A stretch of 64,000 nt of DNA, from NCBI RefSeq assembly GCF_001663775.1, contig NZ_KV467169.1, positions 759,206 to 823,205 on the forward strand, in the 5' to 3' direction. Under the pieces are notes generated by a model. The model made no database searches. It was given only the letters and a program-made list of their open reading frames with translations, and was not told the origin of the DNA. Source of the DNA: Arthrobacter sp. B6. Lineage in GTDB: Bacteria; Actinomycetota; Actinomycetes; Actinomycetales; Micrococcaceae. The position numbers were made by a program, and so were the translations under genes. Positions 1 to 8,261 of this stretch are shown piece by piece (position 1 is the stretch's first letter; each line of letters starts with the position of its first letter).

Positions 1-498
1 GGCCTCATCAACAAGGCTTTGGGCCTCAGTGTCCCCGAGCCCGTTGAAACATACTCCTCCTCGCCGCACCTCTTCGAAGAGCTGGACATTCCGGAGGGGA
101 CCAAGGGCCGCCTGCCCCGCAACAAGCGGACGCTCGCCGGTGTTGACGCCGAAGTCCTCGAGGACCTGGGCGAGACCGGCAAGAAGAACTCGCGCAGTGG
201 ACGGGACAATGCGAAGGACAGCGGCCGCGACGCCGGGCGTGACAGCAGCCGTGACCGCGCACGCTCATCCAGCCGCCGCAGCGGCACTGAAACGGCCGGC
301 CGCTCAGGTGAGCGCCGCCGTCGTACGTCAGACGCGGCGACGGCCGGCACAGGTCCCGCCGCGGAACCGGCGGCTTCGGCCCCGGCCGACGGCGACCAGT
401 CACGCACGCGCCGCAGCCGGACCCGCACCCGCCGCCGCAACGGCGAAGTGGTGGCCGGTGGCGACAACGGCGCACAGCCGGGCAGCGCCGAGGCCTAA
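1..498 (+). CDS. DEAD/DEAH-box RNA helicase, C-terminal end (partial)
   Basis: The frame is open from the first base and ends with TAA at 496-498; the start lies outside the window. About 165 residues remain. The first part (GLINKALGLSVPEPVETYSS, then SPHLFEELDIP) looks like the segment after the second RecA domain in actinobacterial RhlE-like helicases. The rest is a disordered, Arg/Ser/Asp-rich tail ending in a basic TRRSRTRTRRR stretch, of the kind that binds RNA non-specifically. No helicase motif falls inside the window, so the family call is inferred from the tail and junction segment. The methyltransferase gene starts 8 bases downstream on the same strand and may be co-transcribed. Confidence 0.7.
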   Translation, partial: GLINKALGLSVPEPVETYSSSPHLFEELDIPEGTKGRLPRNKRTLAGVDAEVLEDLGETGKKNSRSGRDNAKDSGRDAGRDSSRDRARSSSRRSGTETAGRSGERRRRTSDAATAGTGPAAEPAASAPADGDQSRTRRSRTRTRRRNGEVVAGGDNGAQPGSAEA

Positions 499-506
499 AA
501 GCCTCA

Positions 507-1379
507 ATGACTGAATCTGTCTGGGCGCCGGACGGCAGCAACCTGGTGGTACACGCGGATAACGCGGAGTTCCTCCCCTCGCTGCCGGACGGCGCCTTCA
601 CACTCATTTACGTGGACCCGCCGTTCAACACCGGGCGGGCCCAGCGGCGCCAGGAAACGCGGATGGTTGTCAACGCTGAAGGTTCCGGGGACCGGGTGGG
701 CTTCAAAGGACGCTCCTACGACACCATCAAGGGCGCCCTGCACCGGTACGACGACGCCTTCAGCGATTACTGGTCGTTCCTGGAGCCCCGGCTGGTGGAG
801 GCCTGGCGGCTCCTGGCGGACGACGGCACGCTGTACCTTCACCTGGACTACCGTGAGGTGCACTACGCCAAGGTGATGCTGGACGCCATCTTCGGCCGGG
901 AATGCTTCCTGAATGAGATTATCTGGGCCTACGACTACGGGGCCAGGGCCAAGTTCCGTTGGCCCACCAAACACGACAACATCCTCGTGTATGTGAAGAA
1001 CCCGGCGAAGTACCATTTCGACAGCGCCGAGGTTGACCGGGAGCCGTACATGGCCCCCGGCCTGGTAACTCCTGCCAAGCGTGAGCTCGGCAAGCTGCCC
1101 ACCGACGTCTGGTGGCACACGATTGTCTCGCCCACGGGCAAGGAAAAGACCGGCTACCCCACGCAGAAGCCCGAGGGGCTCGTCCGCCGCGTGGTGGCCG
1201 CTTCAAGCCGGCCCGGGGACTGGTGCCTGGACTTCTTCGCCGGATCGGGAACCCTCGGCGCCGTGGCGGCCAAGCTGGACCGGAAGTTCGTGTGCGTGGA
1301 CCAGAACCGGCCGGCCATCGACGTGATGGCCAAGCGTCTGGGTGCGCGCGCGACTTTCACCTCCTTCCCGCCCACCTAG
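507..1379 (+). CDS. Orphan site-specific DNA methyltransferase (beta-class, adenine/N4-cytosine type)
   Basis: 290 residues. The catalytic motif DPPF (residues 37-40, in YVDPPFNTG) comes before the AdoMet-binding motif FAGSGT (244-249), the order that defines beta-class amino-methyltransferases such as CcrM and Mod-type enzymes. It would transfer a methyl group from AdoMet to adenine N6 or cytosine N4 in a specific DNA sequence. There is no restriction endonuclease or specificity subunit nearby, so it looks like an orphan with a regulatory or housekeeping role. It starts 8 bases after the helicase stop. Its TAG stop lies inside the left arm of a long terminator palindrome. Confidence 0.88.
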   Translation: MTESVWAPDGSNLVVHADNAEFLPSLPDGAFTLIYVDPPFNTGRAQRRQETRMVVNAEGSGDRVGFKGRSYDTIKGALHRYDDAFSDYWSFLEPRLVEAWRLLADDGTLYLHLDYREVHYAKVMLDAIFGRECFLNEIIWAYDYGARAKFRWPTKHDNILVYVKNPAKYHFDSAEVDREPYMAPGLVTPAKRELGKLPTDVWWHTIVSPTGKEKTGYPTQKPEGLVRRVVAASSRPGDWCLDFFAGSGTLGAVAAKLDRKFVCVDQNRPAIDVMAKRLGARATFTSFPPT

Positions 1380-1431
1380 GTAGCAGCAGATGTCGTTTTG
1401 AGCCTTCAAAACGACATGTGCTGCTACCTAG
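1376..1431. terminator. Long bidirectional hairpin between convergent genes
   Basis: Two 24-base arms (1376-1399 and 1408-1431) are complementary except for one position, with an 8-base loop. The left arm contains the methyltransferase stop codon. No U-tract follows on either strand. It separates the methyltransferase (+) from the PHP gene (-). Confidence 0.8.
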
Positions 1432-1449
1432 TTGGGAGAGGCGCCTTGC

Positions 1450-2298
1450 TCAGGGGCGGACGATGGCGGTTCCCGTGCCCAGCTCCTCGATCCGCGCCAG
1501 CACTTCCGGGGCCGTCAGGTTCTCCCCGAACAGGTTGGGCTTGCCCGTGCCGTGGTAGTCGGAAGACCCCGTAATCAGCAATCCGTGCTTCGCCGCGAGA
1601 CCGCGGAGGAACTCCCGGCCCTCCTCGGGATTGTCCCGGTGATCGACCTCCAGGCCGGCCAGGCCGGCGTCGATCATCTCCCGGTAGGTCCGCTCCCCCA
1701 CGATCCGTCCGCGTGCCGAGGCCACCGGGTGCGCAAAGACCGGCACTCCGCCGGCGGCACGGACCAGCTCGACGGCGGAGGCCGGGTCGGGCGCGTAGTG
1801 CTGGACAAAGTAGCGTGAACGGGACGTCAGGATGGATGTGAACGCCTCCGAGCGGTCAGCCACGACGCCCGCCGCCACCAGCGCATCCGCGATGTGCGGG
1901 CGGCCCAGCGTTGCGCCCGGCGCCACCTGGTGGATCACGTCGTCCCACGTTAGCGGGTAGTCCTCCGCGAGCAGTGTAACCATGCGCTCGGCCCGGGTGA
2001 GGCGGGCGTCTTTGGCCTTCGTGATCTCCTCCAGCAGCCCCGGATGCTCCGGGTCGTGCAGGTAGCTCAGAAGGTGCACGCTGATTCCCTGGTCCGTGCG
2101 GCAGGAGACCTCCATGCCCGGAACGAGCGACAACCCGGATTGGACGGCGGCCAGCGACGCCTCAGCCCAGCCGTCCGTGGAGTCGTGATCGGTCAACGCC
2201 ACGACATCCAGTCCCGCCCGGGCAGCGGAAGCCATCACATCGGCGGGGGTTTCCGTGCCGTCGGAAACGTTGGAGTGGGCATGCAGGTCAATCCTCAC
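1450..2298 (-). CDS. PHP-domain phosphoesterase (TrpH/RNase AM-like)
   Basis: 282 residues from the GTG at 2298. The N-terminus carries the PHP signature H-x-H (DLHAHSNVSDG), followed by ALTDHDSTDG, and later FAHPVASARGR and GSSDYHG, the spread His/Asp ligands of a trinuclear metal site. Relatives in E. coli (YciV/RNase AM) hydrolyse 3',5'-nucleotide bisphosphates and trim RNA 5' ends; others hydrolyse AMP or related phosphoesters. The substrate here is not determined. A GTG two codons upstream (2304) is also in frame, but a TAGGCT -10 box at 2305-2310 sits exactly six bases before the GTG at 2298, which favours a leaderless start there. Confidence 0.85.
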   Translation of the reverse strand: MRIDLHAHSNVSDGTETPADVMASAARAGLDVVALTDHDSTDGWAEASLAAVQSGLSLVPGMEVSCRTDQGISVHLLSYLHDPEHPGLLEEITKAKDARLTRAERMVTLLAEDYPLTWDDVIHQVAPGATLGRPHIADALVAAGVVADRSEAFTSILTSRSRYFVQHYAPDPASAVELVRAAGGVPVFAHPVASARGRIVGERTYREMIDAGLAGLEVDHRDNPEEGREFLRGLAAKHGLLITGSSDYHGTGKPNLFGENLTAPEVLARIEELGTGTAIVRP

Positions 2299-2304
2299 CT
2301 GCAC

Positions 2305-2310
2305 AGCCTA
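2305..2310 (-). promoter_or_regulatory. -10 box (TAGGCT) for leaderless PHP gene
   Basis: TAGGCT on the minus strand, then six bases, then GTG at 2298. The spacing puts transcription start at the start codon and decides between the two in-frame GTG codons. Confidence 0.55.
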
Positions 2311-2369
2311 GTTGACGGCGTTCGCCCTGGTATTCGCCGTAGTCTCAGTGCTGGTGAGACGATGGTGCC

Positions 2370-3968
2370 GTGAACGATGCCGAAAACACCCTGAACTCTG
2401 CTTCCCAGCCCTTCGAAGAGCGTGTCAACAACCGCTCGCAGCGGCCCAGTTCCGATGCCTTCAAGGCCTTTATGGCCAGCAACTGGGCACCTGCCAGCCA
2501 GGAACTGCCGGCGCGCGACGCCGTGGCCAGTTACGCCGCGACCCGGCGTAAGGCCATCTCCGACCAGTTCAAAGGCGAACGCCTGGTCATTCCTGCAGGG
2601 CCGCTGAAGGTCCGCTCCAACGACTGCGACTACCGCTTCCGTCCGCACTCCGCCTTCGCACACCTCACCGGTCTGGGCCTGGACCATGAGCCGGACGCCG
2701 TACTCATCCTGGAACCCGTTGGCGAAGGAAAGGGCGACGACGGCGGCCACCACCGCGCAACCCTGTACTTCCGTCCGCTGGCCGGCCGGGACACGGAACA
2801 GTTCTACGCCGACTCACGGTCCGGCGAGTTCTGGATCGGTGCCCGCCCCACCCTCGCGGAGTTTGAAGCCCGCCTCGGCCTGCCCACCGCTCACATCGAT
2901 GGACTCGAAACAGCCGTCACCAAGAACGTGGGAGCCCCCGAGATCGGCGGCATCTCCATCCGCCTCGTCCGCAAGGTGGATGAGAACATTGACGCCCTGG
3001 TGGACACGGCACGCTACAACACGGCCAAGGATCCGGACAACCTGGACCTCGCGGTCCTGGACGCGCTGGATGAAAAACTCTCCGAGGCCCTGTCCGAACT
3101 CCGCCTCCTGAAGGATGAGTGGGAGATCGAACAGATGAAGACCGCCGTGGCCGCGACGGTCGAAGGTTTTGTCGAGGTGGTCAAGTCCCTTCCGCGCGCC
3201 CTGACCCATGCACGTGGTGAGCGGGTTGTGGAGGGCGCCTTCTTTGCTCGTGCCCGCGAGATCGGCAACGAACTCGGTTACGACACCATCGCCGCCTCCG
3301 GAAACAACGCCACCGTGCTGCACTGGACCCGCAACACCGGAAGCATCAGCGCCGGAGAGCTGCTGCTCCTCGACGCCGGTGTGGAGGCCGACTCCCTCTA
3401 CACGGCCGATGTCACCCGCACGTTGCCGGCCAACGGCAGGTTCACCGACATCCAGCGCAAGGTCTACGACGCGGTCCTCGACGCCGCCGACGCAGGATTC
3501 GCCGCCGCCCGGCCCGGAACCAAGTTCCGGGACATCCACACCGCCGCCACCACGGTGCTCGCCGAACGCCTCGCGGAGTGGGGCCTGCTCCCCGTCAGCG
3601 TGGAGGAAGCGGTCAGCCCCGAAGGGCAGCAGCACCGTCGCTGGATGCCGCACGGCACCAGCCACCACCTTGGCCTGGACGTGCACGACTGCGCCCAGGC
3701 CAAGCGGGAGCTGTACCTCGACGGCATCCTCACGGAGGGCATGGTCTTCACCATCGAACCGGGCCTCTATTTCAAGAACGAGGACCTGGGCATCCCCGAG
3801 GAATACCGCGGCATTGGCGTCAGGATCGAGGACGACGTCCTGATGACGGCCGACGGTCCCATTAACCTCAGCGCAGCGCTGCCCCGAAAAGCCGGCGACG
3901 TCGAGTCGTGGATGGCGGGCATCTACCGGGAAGCCAACGGCGAAGGCAGCCAGCAGGCCACCGCGTAG
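2370..3968 (+). CDS. pepP: Xaa-Pro aminopeptidase (aminopeptidase P, M24B)
   Basis: 532 residues from a GTG start. An N-terminal AMP_N domain (about 50-230) precedes the pita-bread M24 catalytic domain (about 250-510). The five metal ligands are visible: the Asp pair in LLLDAGVEADSLYTADVTR (about 335 and 346), His in MPHGTSHHLGLDVHD (about 428-432), Glu in TIEPGLYF (about 463) and Glu in GVRIEDD (about 487). It removes N-terminal residues preceding proline from peptides, normally in the cytoplasm with Mn2+. No signal peptide. It is divergent from the PHP gene with about 70 bases between. No clear Shine-Dalgarno precedes the GTG. Confidence 0.93.
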   Translation: MNDAENTLNSASQPFEERVNNRSQRPSSDAFKAFMASNWAPASQELPARDAVASYAATRRKAISDQFKGERLVIPAGPLKVRSNDCDYRFRPHSAFAHLTGLGLDHEPDAVLILEPVGEGKGDDGGHHRATLYFRPLAGRDTEQFYADSRSGEFWIGARPTLAEFEARLGLPTAHIDGLETAVTKNVGAPEIGGISIRLVRKVDENIDALVDTARYNTAKDPDNLDLAVLDALDEKLSEALSELRLLKDEWEIEQMKTAVAATVEGFVEVVKSLPRALTHARGERVVEGAFFARAREIGNELGYDTIAASGNNATVLHWTRNTGSISAGELLLLDAGVEADSLYTADVTRTLPANGRFTDIQRKVYDAVLDAADAGFAAARPGTKFRDIHTAATTVLAERLAEWGLLPVSVEEAVSPEGQQHRRWMPHGTSHHLGLDVHDCAQAKRELYLDGILTEGMVFTIEPGLYFKNEDLGIPEEYRGIGVRIEDDVLMTADGPINLSAALPRKAGDVESWMAGIYREANGEGSQQATA

Positions 3969-3974
3969 ACGCGG

Positions 3975-4040
3975 GCCGGGTTAGGCGCGAACGGACACTT
4001 GAGCCCCGGGGCTTAAGTGTCCGTTCGCGCTTAACCCGGC
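3975..4040. terminator. 66-bp near-perfect palindrome between convergent genes
   Basis: Arms of 30 bases (3975-4004 and 4011-4040) match as inverted repeats with two mismatches; even the 6-base centre (CCCGGG) is palindromic. It lies between pepP (+) and the stress-protein gene (-), and no U-tract follows. It probably acts as a bidirectional terminator or mRNA-end stabiliser. Confidence 0.8.
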
Positions 4041-4058
4041 AGGGTTGGGGCGTATTGG

Positions 4059-4973
4059 CTAGGAGCCCGCCTGGTCCCCGTCCCGGTCCCGCTCGGGCGC
4101 TGTTTCCGGCTGGCGTGCAGGCTGCCCGGCACCCTGGCGTTCGTTTCCGGGTGCTGCACTGTTGCCGGTGGGGGCGGGCGCAGGGTTGCTGACGCGCACG
4201 CCGTACTGGGGCCGTCCGTCCGGCAGGTCAGGATAACGGACCGCTGCAACAGGAGCCGGAGCAGGCTGTGCCTGGCCGTCAGCCGGCTGGCCGGGCTGTG
4301 CCGCCGACGCCGGGGCGCCCTGCGTGCCTGGGCCTTGCTGTCCGTACGGATCGTTCCAGCTGGCCGGCCTCACCGGAGCCTGCCCTTGCTGCTGGCCTGG
4401 CTGCTGGTAAGGCTGGTTGTAGTAGTCGCCCTGCGTATGGGGCCGCGGGCCTGCCGCCGCGTCAGACCGCGTCATCGGCAACTGCTGGAGCAGGCGCCGG
4501 GCTTCGAAGGCTGCCTCAGGTGAGACCACGACGTCGTAGCTGGTGGCCACCACCTGGCTGGTGGAGGTGAAGTCACGCTTTCCGCGCTGCATGGCGTAGG
4601 TAACGATGCCGAACAGCATAAAGAAAGCGGCACCCATCAGAACGGATGTCAGGATGGAGAAGTATCCCGCGGCGGGTGCGAAGAAGGACAGCATCACTCC
4701 GACAAACAGACCGAACCACATGCCGCTGAGCGCCCCCGACAATGCAACTCGGGGGTAGCTGAGTCGTCCCGTCACGCGCTCCACCATCTTGAGCTCGTTG
4801 CCCACGATGGACACCATCTGGACCGGGAACTGCTGGTCAGCGAGGTAGTCCACAGCCTTCTGGGCATCCAGATACGACGTGTAGGAACCGACGGTGTCAC
4901 CAGTGGGGACGGTGCGGGACTCGTCCACGCCGTTGGGCCCGCCGGCCTTGGGAGCACCAAAAATGTTTGACAT
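4059..4973 (-). CDS. General stress protein 17M/YflT-like membrane protein
   Basis: 304 residues from the ATG at 4973, chosen over an upstream in-frame start because GGAG sits 4-7 bases before it. The N-terminal domain (VGSYTSYLDAQKAVDYLAD...) resembles the YflT/GsP17M heat-induced stress domain, with a ferredoxin-like fold. Two hydrophobic segments follow (around ALSGALSGMWFGLFVGVM and FSILTSVLMGAAFFMLFGIV), so the protein is in the membrane. The last ~130 residues are Gln/Pro/Ala-rich low-complexity sequence, probably disordered. Exact function is unknown. It is divergent from the MgtE-like gene, 77 bases away, and shares the palindromic terminator with pepP. Confidence 0.8.
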   Translation of the reverse strand: MSNIFGAPKAGGPNGVDESRTVPTGDTVGSYTSYLDAQKAVDYLADQQFPVQMVSIVGNELKMVERVTGRLSYPRVALSGALSGMWFGLFVGVMLSFFAPAAGYFSILTSVLMGAAFFMLFGIVTYAMQRGKRDFTSTSQVVATSYDVVVSPEAAFEARRLLQQLPMTRSDAAAGPRPHTQGDYYNQPYQQPGQQQGQAPVRPASWNDPYGQQGPGTQGAPASAAQPGQPADGQAQPAPAPVAAVRYPDLPDGRPQYGVRVSNPAPAPTGNSAAPGNERQGAGQPARQPETAPERDRDGDQAGS

Positions 4974-5038
4974 AACTCCATTCTTGCCTATCAGCATGTG
5001 TGCCGCCTGTAAATTCAGCTAAAAGAGAGCAGACTCGG

Positions 5039-5044
5039 TAGCCT
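5039..5044 (+). promoter_or_regulatory. -10 box (TAGCCT) for leaderless MgtE-like gene
   Basis: TAGCCT followed by six bases and the GTG at 5051. No good -35 or Shine-Dalgarno is visible. Confidence 0.5.
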
Positions 5045-5050
5045 GTAGAC

Positions 5051-6334
5051 GTGAGCACAAATCTTTCGCGCGTCTTCGTGGCGCGCCTTCTGGGTCTTGA
5101 CGTCTTCGACCCGCTGGGCGACCGTCTGGGCCGGTTGCGCGATGTTGTGGTGCTCTCACGCGGCAGCCGGGGTGCCCCCCACGTGGTGGGTATCGTCGTC
5201 GAGGTTCCGGGAAAGAAACGCGTATTTGTGCCGATGACCCGCATCACCTCGATCGACCAGACCCAGATCATCTGCACCGGCCTGGTCAACCTCCGTCGCT
5301 TCGAGCAGCGCGGCGCCGAGACACTGGTGGTGGCGGAAATGTTTGACCGCCGGGTGACGCTCCGGGATGGCAGCGGCGATGCAACCATCGAGGACATCGC
5401 CATGGACCAGCACCGTTCCGGGGACTGGTTTGTCAGCAAGCTGTTTGTCCGCCGGGGCCATTCCCTCTCGCCGCTCAGCCGACTGCGCCGCAACGAGACC
5501 ATGATCATTGACTGGGCCGACGCCCTGCAGGGGGCCCGCACCGAGCCGCAGGCCGCAACGCAGTTCGTTGCCAACCATGAGGACCTGAAGCCCGCGGACT
5601 TCGCCGAGGCACTGCAGGAAATGAGCGACAAGCGCCGCTTCGAGGTGGCCAGCGAACTCCAGGATGAACGGCTTGCCGACGTCCTGCAGGAGCTCCCGGA
5701 AGATGACCAGGTGGAAATCCTCTCGGCCCTGGACCTCCAGCGCGCCGCGGACGTCCTCGAAGAGATGGACCCGGACGACGCCGCCGACCTCCTCGGTGAA
5801 CTGCCCACCGCCCAGGCCGAAGAACTGCTGCAGCTCATGGAGCCTGAGGGCGCCGAAGACGTCCGGCGCTTGCTCGAATACGACGAGGACACCGCCGGCG
5901 GCCTGATGACGCCGGTGCCCGTGATCCTGCCCCCCGAGGCAACAGTTGCCGAAGCCCTGGCCCATGTCCGGCGCGAGGAACTCTCGCCCGCCCTTGCGTC
6001 GTCCATCTTCATCGCCAGGCCCCCGCTCGAGACACCCACTGGCCGTTTCCTGGGCGTCGTGCACATCCAGCAGCTCCTGCGCTTCCCGCCCTATGAGCCC
6101 CTGGGCAACCTGGTGGACAAGAACCTGGAGCCTTTGTCGGACCAGGCCCATATCAGCGAAGTGGCCAGGACCCTGGCAACCTACAACCTGAACTCCCTGC
6201 CCGTGGTCAACGACGACGGCCGGCTTGTGGGGGCGGTGACTGTTGATGACGTTTTGGATCATCTGTTACCGGATGATTGGCGCGCCCATGATGGCGAAGC
6301 CCCGATAAGAAGGCTCGGTGGCCGCATTGGCTGA
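5051..6334 (+). CDS. Soluble MgtE-N/CBS-domain protein with N-terminal PRC-barrel-like region
   Basis: 427 residues, GTG start. The first ~80 residues (ARLLGLDVFDPLGDRLGRLRD) resemble a PRC barrel. The middle (about 180-285) has the superhelical MgtE N-domain repeats (LADVLQELPEDDQVEILSAL, then AADVLEEMDPDDAADLLGEL), and the C-terminus (about 290-415) has two CBS motifs. Full-length MgtE continues into five membrane helices; this protein stops after the CBS pair and has none. It is therefore better read as a cytoplasmic Mg2+-sensing or regulatory protein than as a channel. The stop codon overlaps the next gene's start by 17 bases, so the two are translationally linked. Confidence 0.85.
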   Translation: MSTNLSRVFVARLLGLDVFDPLGDRLGRLRDVVVLSRGSRGAPHVVGIVVEVPGKKRVFVPMTRITSIDQTQIICTGLVNLRRFEQRGAETLVVAEMFDRRVTLRDGSGDATIEDIAMDQHRSGDWFVSKLFVRRGHSLSPLSRLRRNETMIIDWADALQGARTEPQAATQFVANHEDLKPADFAEALQEMSDKRRFEVASELQDERLADVLQELPEDDQVEILSALDLQRAADVLEEMDPDDAADLLGELPTAQAEELLQLMEPEGAEDVRRLLEYDEDTAGGLMTPVPVILPPEATVAEALAHVRREELSPALASSIFIARPPLETPTGRFLGVVHIQQLLRFPPYEPLGNLVDKNLEPLSDQAHISEVARTLATYNLNSLPVVNDDGRLVGAVTVDDVLDHLLPDDWRAHDGEAPIRRLGGRIG

Positions 6335-7070
6335 CAACAGTGCTCCAAAGAATCCCGGCCAGCGCGGCACGGGCAAGGCTGCCTCCAAAGGAAGCCTCGA
6401 CACGCCCCTGAGCGGGCGACAGCGGATCCTGCCCAAGTTCTCCCCGGATCCGGATGCATTTGGCCATGCCACCGAGGGTTTCGCGCGTTTCATGGGCACG
6501 CCCCAGTTCCTGGTCTACATGACTGTCTTTGTCGTCATCTGGCTGGTCTGGAACACGTGGGCACCGCTGGAGTGGCAATTCGACTCCCGCGCCCTCGGCT
6601 ACACCTTGCTGACCCTCATGCTGTCGCTTCAGGCGTCCTATGCTGCCCCGCTGCTGCTGCTGGCCCAGAACCGACAGGATGACCGCGACCGCGTCTCGCT
6701 GCAACAGGACCGCCAGCGCGCGGAACGCAATCTGTCCGATACCGAATATCTGACCCGTGAGCTCGCCTCGCTGCGGATCGCGCTCCGCGAGGTGGCCACG
6801 CGCGACTACGTCCGCACCGAGCTGCGTTCGTTGCTGGAGGACATGCTTGAGGCCCAGGAGGAACTGCGGACGCACGATCCCTCAGGGGCCGGCAGCCACG
6901 AAACACCACGTGACAAGGTCAAGGAGAAGCTGAAGGAGAAACGGGACCGGCAGCGGAACCCCCGCACCCAGCAAATCCCCCGGGTCAAGCCCAGCCACGC
7001 CGCCCGGCAAACCAACGTGCCGCCGCAACCGCCATCCCCCGAAACCCATACAACCCCGGAAGCCGAGTAA
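6318..7070 (+). CDS. DUF1003 membrane protein
   Basis: 250 residues from a GTG lying inside the end of the MgtE-like gene. The DUF1003 signature is clear: two membrane helices (FLVYMTVFVVIWLVWNTW and LGYTLLTLMLSLQASYAAP) joined by a short loop containing ALGYTLL, then the conserved NRQDDRDR and a coiled-coil helix. The last ~70 residues are Lys/Arg/Pro-rich and probably disordered. The family has no firmly assigned biochemical role. Coupling to an MgtE-N/CBS protein suggests a shared role in cation or membrane homeostasis, which is inference. The mrp gene starts 7 bases downstream. Confidence 0.85.
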   Translation: MAALADNSAPKNPGQRGTGKAASKGSLDTPLSGRQRILPKFSPDPDAFGHATEGFARFMGTPQFLVYMTVFVVIWLVWNTWAPLEWQFDSRALGYTLLTLMLSLQASYAAPLLLLAQNRQDDRDRVSLQQDRQRAERNLSDTEYLTRELASLRIALREVATRDYVRTELRSLLEDMLEAQEELRTHDPSGAGSHETPRDKVKEKLKEKRDRQRNPRTQQIPRVKPSHAARQTNVPPQPPSPETHTTPEAE

Positions 7071-7077
7071 CGCCTGC

Positions 7078-8205
7078 ATGACTGAAACCCTCCAACGCGC
7101 GGTAAATGCTGCCTTGGCTACCGTCATCGACCCTGAACTCCGCCGCCCCATCACGGAGCTTGGCATGGTGGATTCGGTGGAAATCTCCGACGACGGCCTT
7201 GTCCGCCTGGCGGTCCTGCTCACCATTGCCGGTTGTCCCCTGCGGGACACCATTACGTCCGACGCGGAAAAGGCGCTGTCCTCGGTTCCCGGCGTCACCG
7301 CCGTCGACGTTGAACTGAAAGTCATGAACCAGGCCCAGCGCGACGCCCTGAAGGAACAGCTGCGCGGCGCCGGAGGCCAGCGCGGCATCCCCTTCAACGA
7401 TCCCGGTTCGCTGACCAAGGTTTTCGCCGTGGCCAGCGGAAAGGGTGGCGTGGGAAAGTCATCCGTTACCGTCAATCTGGCCTGTGCCCTGGCAGCCCAG
7501 GGGCTCCGGGTAGGGATCGTCGATGCAGACGTGTACGGCTTCTCGGTTCCGGCGCTGATGGGCATCACCCAGGCTCCCACGCGGGTGGACGATATGATCC
7601 TGCCCCCGGTGGCGTACGGAGTCAAAGTCATCTCCATAGGGATGTTTGTCACGGCGAATCAGCCGGTTGCGTGGCGCGGTCCGATGCTCCACCGTGCGCT
7701 GGAGCAGTTTCTCACCGACGTCTACTTCGGTGACCTGGATGCGCTCTTCCTTGACCTGCCGCCGGGAACGGGCGACATCGCCATCTCAGTAGCCCAGCTG
7801 CTGCCGAAGGCGGAAATCCTGGTGGTCACCACGCCACAGGCTGCCGCGGCCGACGTCGCCGAGCGCGCCGGCGCCATCGCCACCCAGACCGGGCAGTCCC
7901 TGGCTGGCGTGATCGAGAATATGTCGTACCTGGAAATGCCCGACGGCGGCAGGATGGACCTGTTCGGAAGTGGCGGAGGGGCGGTGCTCGCCGAGCGGCT
8001 GACGGCGACAGTGGGTTCGGACGTGCCGCTGCTGGGCCAGATTCCGCTGGACATCCTCCTGCGGGAGGGCGGCGACGCCGGTTCGCCGATCGTACTGGCG
8101 CAGCCGGACACGCCGGCGGCTGCGGCACTTGCTGAAATTGCCGGCAAGCTGGCGGCAAGGCCGCGGGGGCTGACCGGGATGAAGCTGGGGCTGCAGCCGC
8201 GTTAA
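7078..8205 (+). CDS. mrp: Mrp/NBP35-family Fe-S carrier P-loop ATPase
   Basis: 375 residues. An N-terminal MIP18/DUF59 domain (about 1-95, with IDPELRRPITELGMVDSV) precedes the ATPase domain. The deviant Walker A GKGGVGKS is at residues 121-128, followed by DADVYGFSVPALMG and the Walker B-like DLPPGTGD. Family members (ApbC/Mrp) carry and deliver [4Fe-4S] clusters. The usual C-terminal CxxC of many Mrp proteins is not visible here. It is third in the row MgtE-like, DUF1003, mrp, with a 7-base gap upstream, and converges on tatB. Confidence 0.92.
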   Translation: MTETLQRAVNAALATVIDPELRRPITELGMVDSVEISDDGLVRLAVLLTIAGCPLRDTITSDAEKALSSVPGVTAVDVELKVMNQAQRDALKEQLRGAGGQRGIPFNDPGSLTKVFAVASGKGGVGKSSVTVNLACALAAQGLRVGIVDADVYGFSVPALMGITQAPTRVDDMILPPVAYGVKVISIGMFVTANQPVAWRGPMLHRALEQFLTDVYFGDLDALFLDLPPGTGDIAISVAQLLPKAEILVVTTPQAAAADVAERAGAIATQTGQSLAGVIENMSYLEMPDGGRMDLFGSGGGAVLAERLTATVGSDVPLLGQIPLDILLREGGDAGSPIVLAQPDTPAAAALAEIAGKLAARPRGLTGMKLGLQPR

Positions 8206-8216
8206 CCGCCTGAGGT

Positions 8217-8240
8217 TGCGGCCCGCCAACGCCGGCCGCA
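8217..8240. terminator. Weak hairpin between mrp and tatB
   Basis: TGCGGCC (8217-8223) and GGCCGCA (8234-8240) form a 7-bp stem with a 10-base loop between convergent genes. No U-tract. Confidence 0.4.
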
Positions 8241-8261
8241 GTTCGCTGCGTGGGCAGTTCC

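Noticed and set aside
507..1379. Methyltransferase as part of a restriction-modification system
   Set aside because: No restriction endonuclease, specificity subunit or toxin-like gene is adjacent; neighbours are a helicase and a PHP gene.
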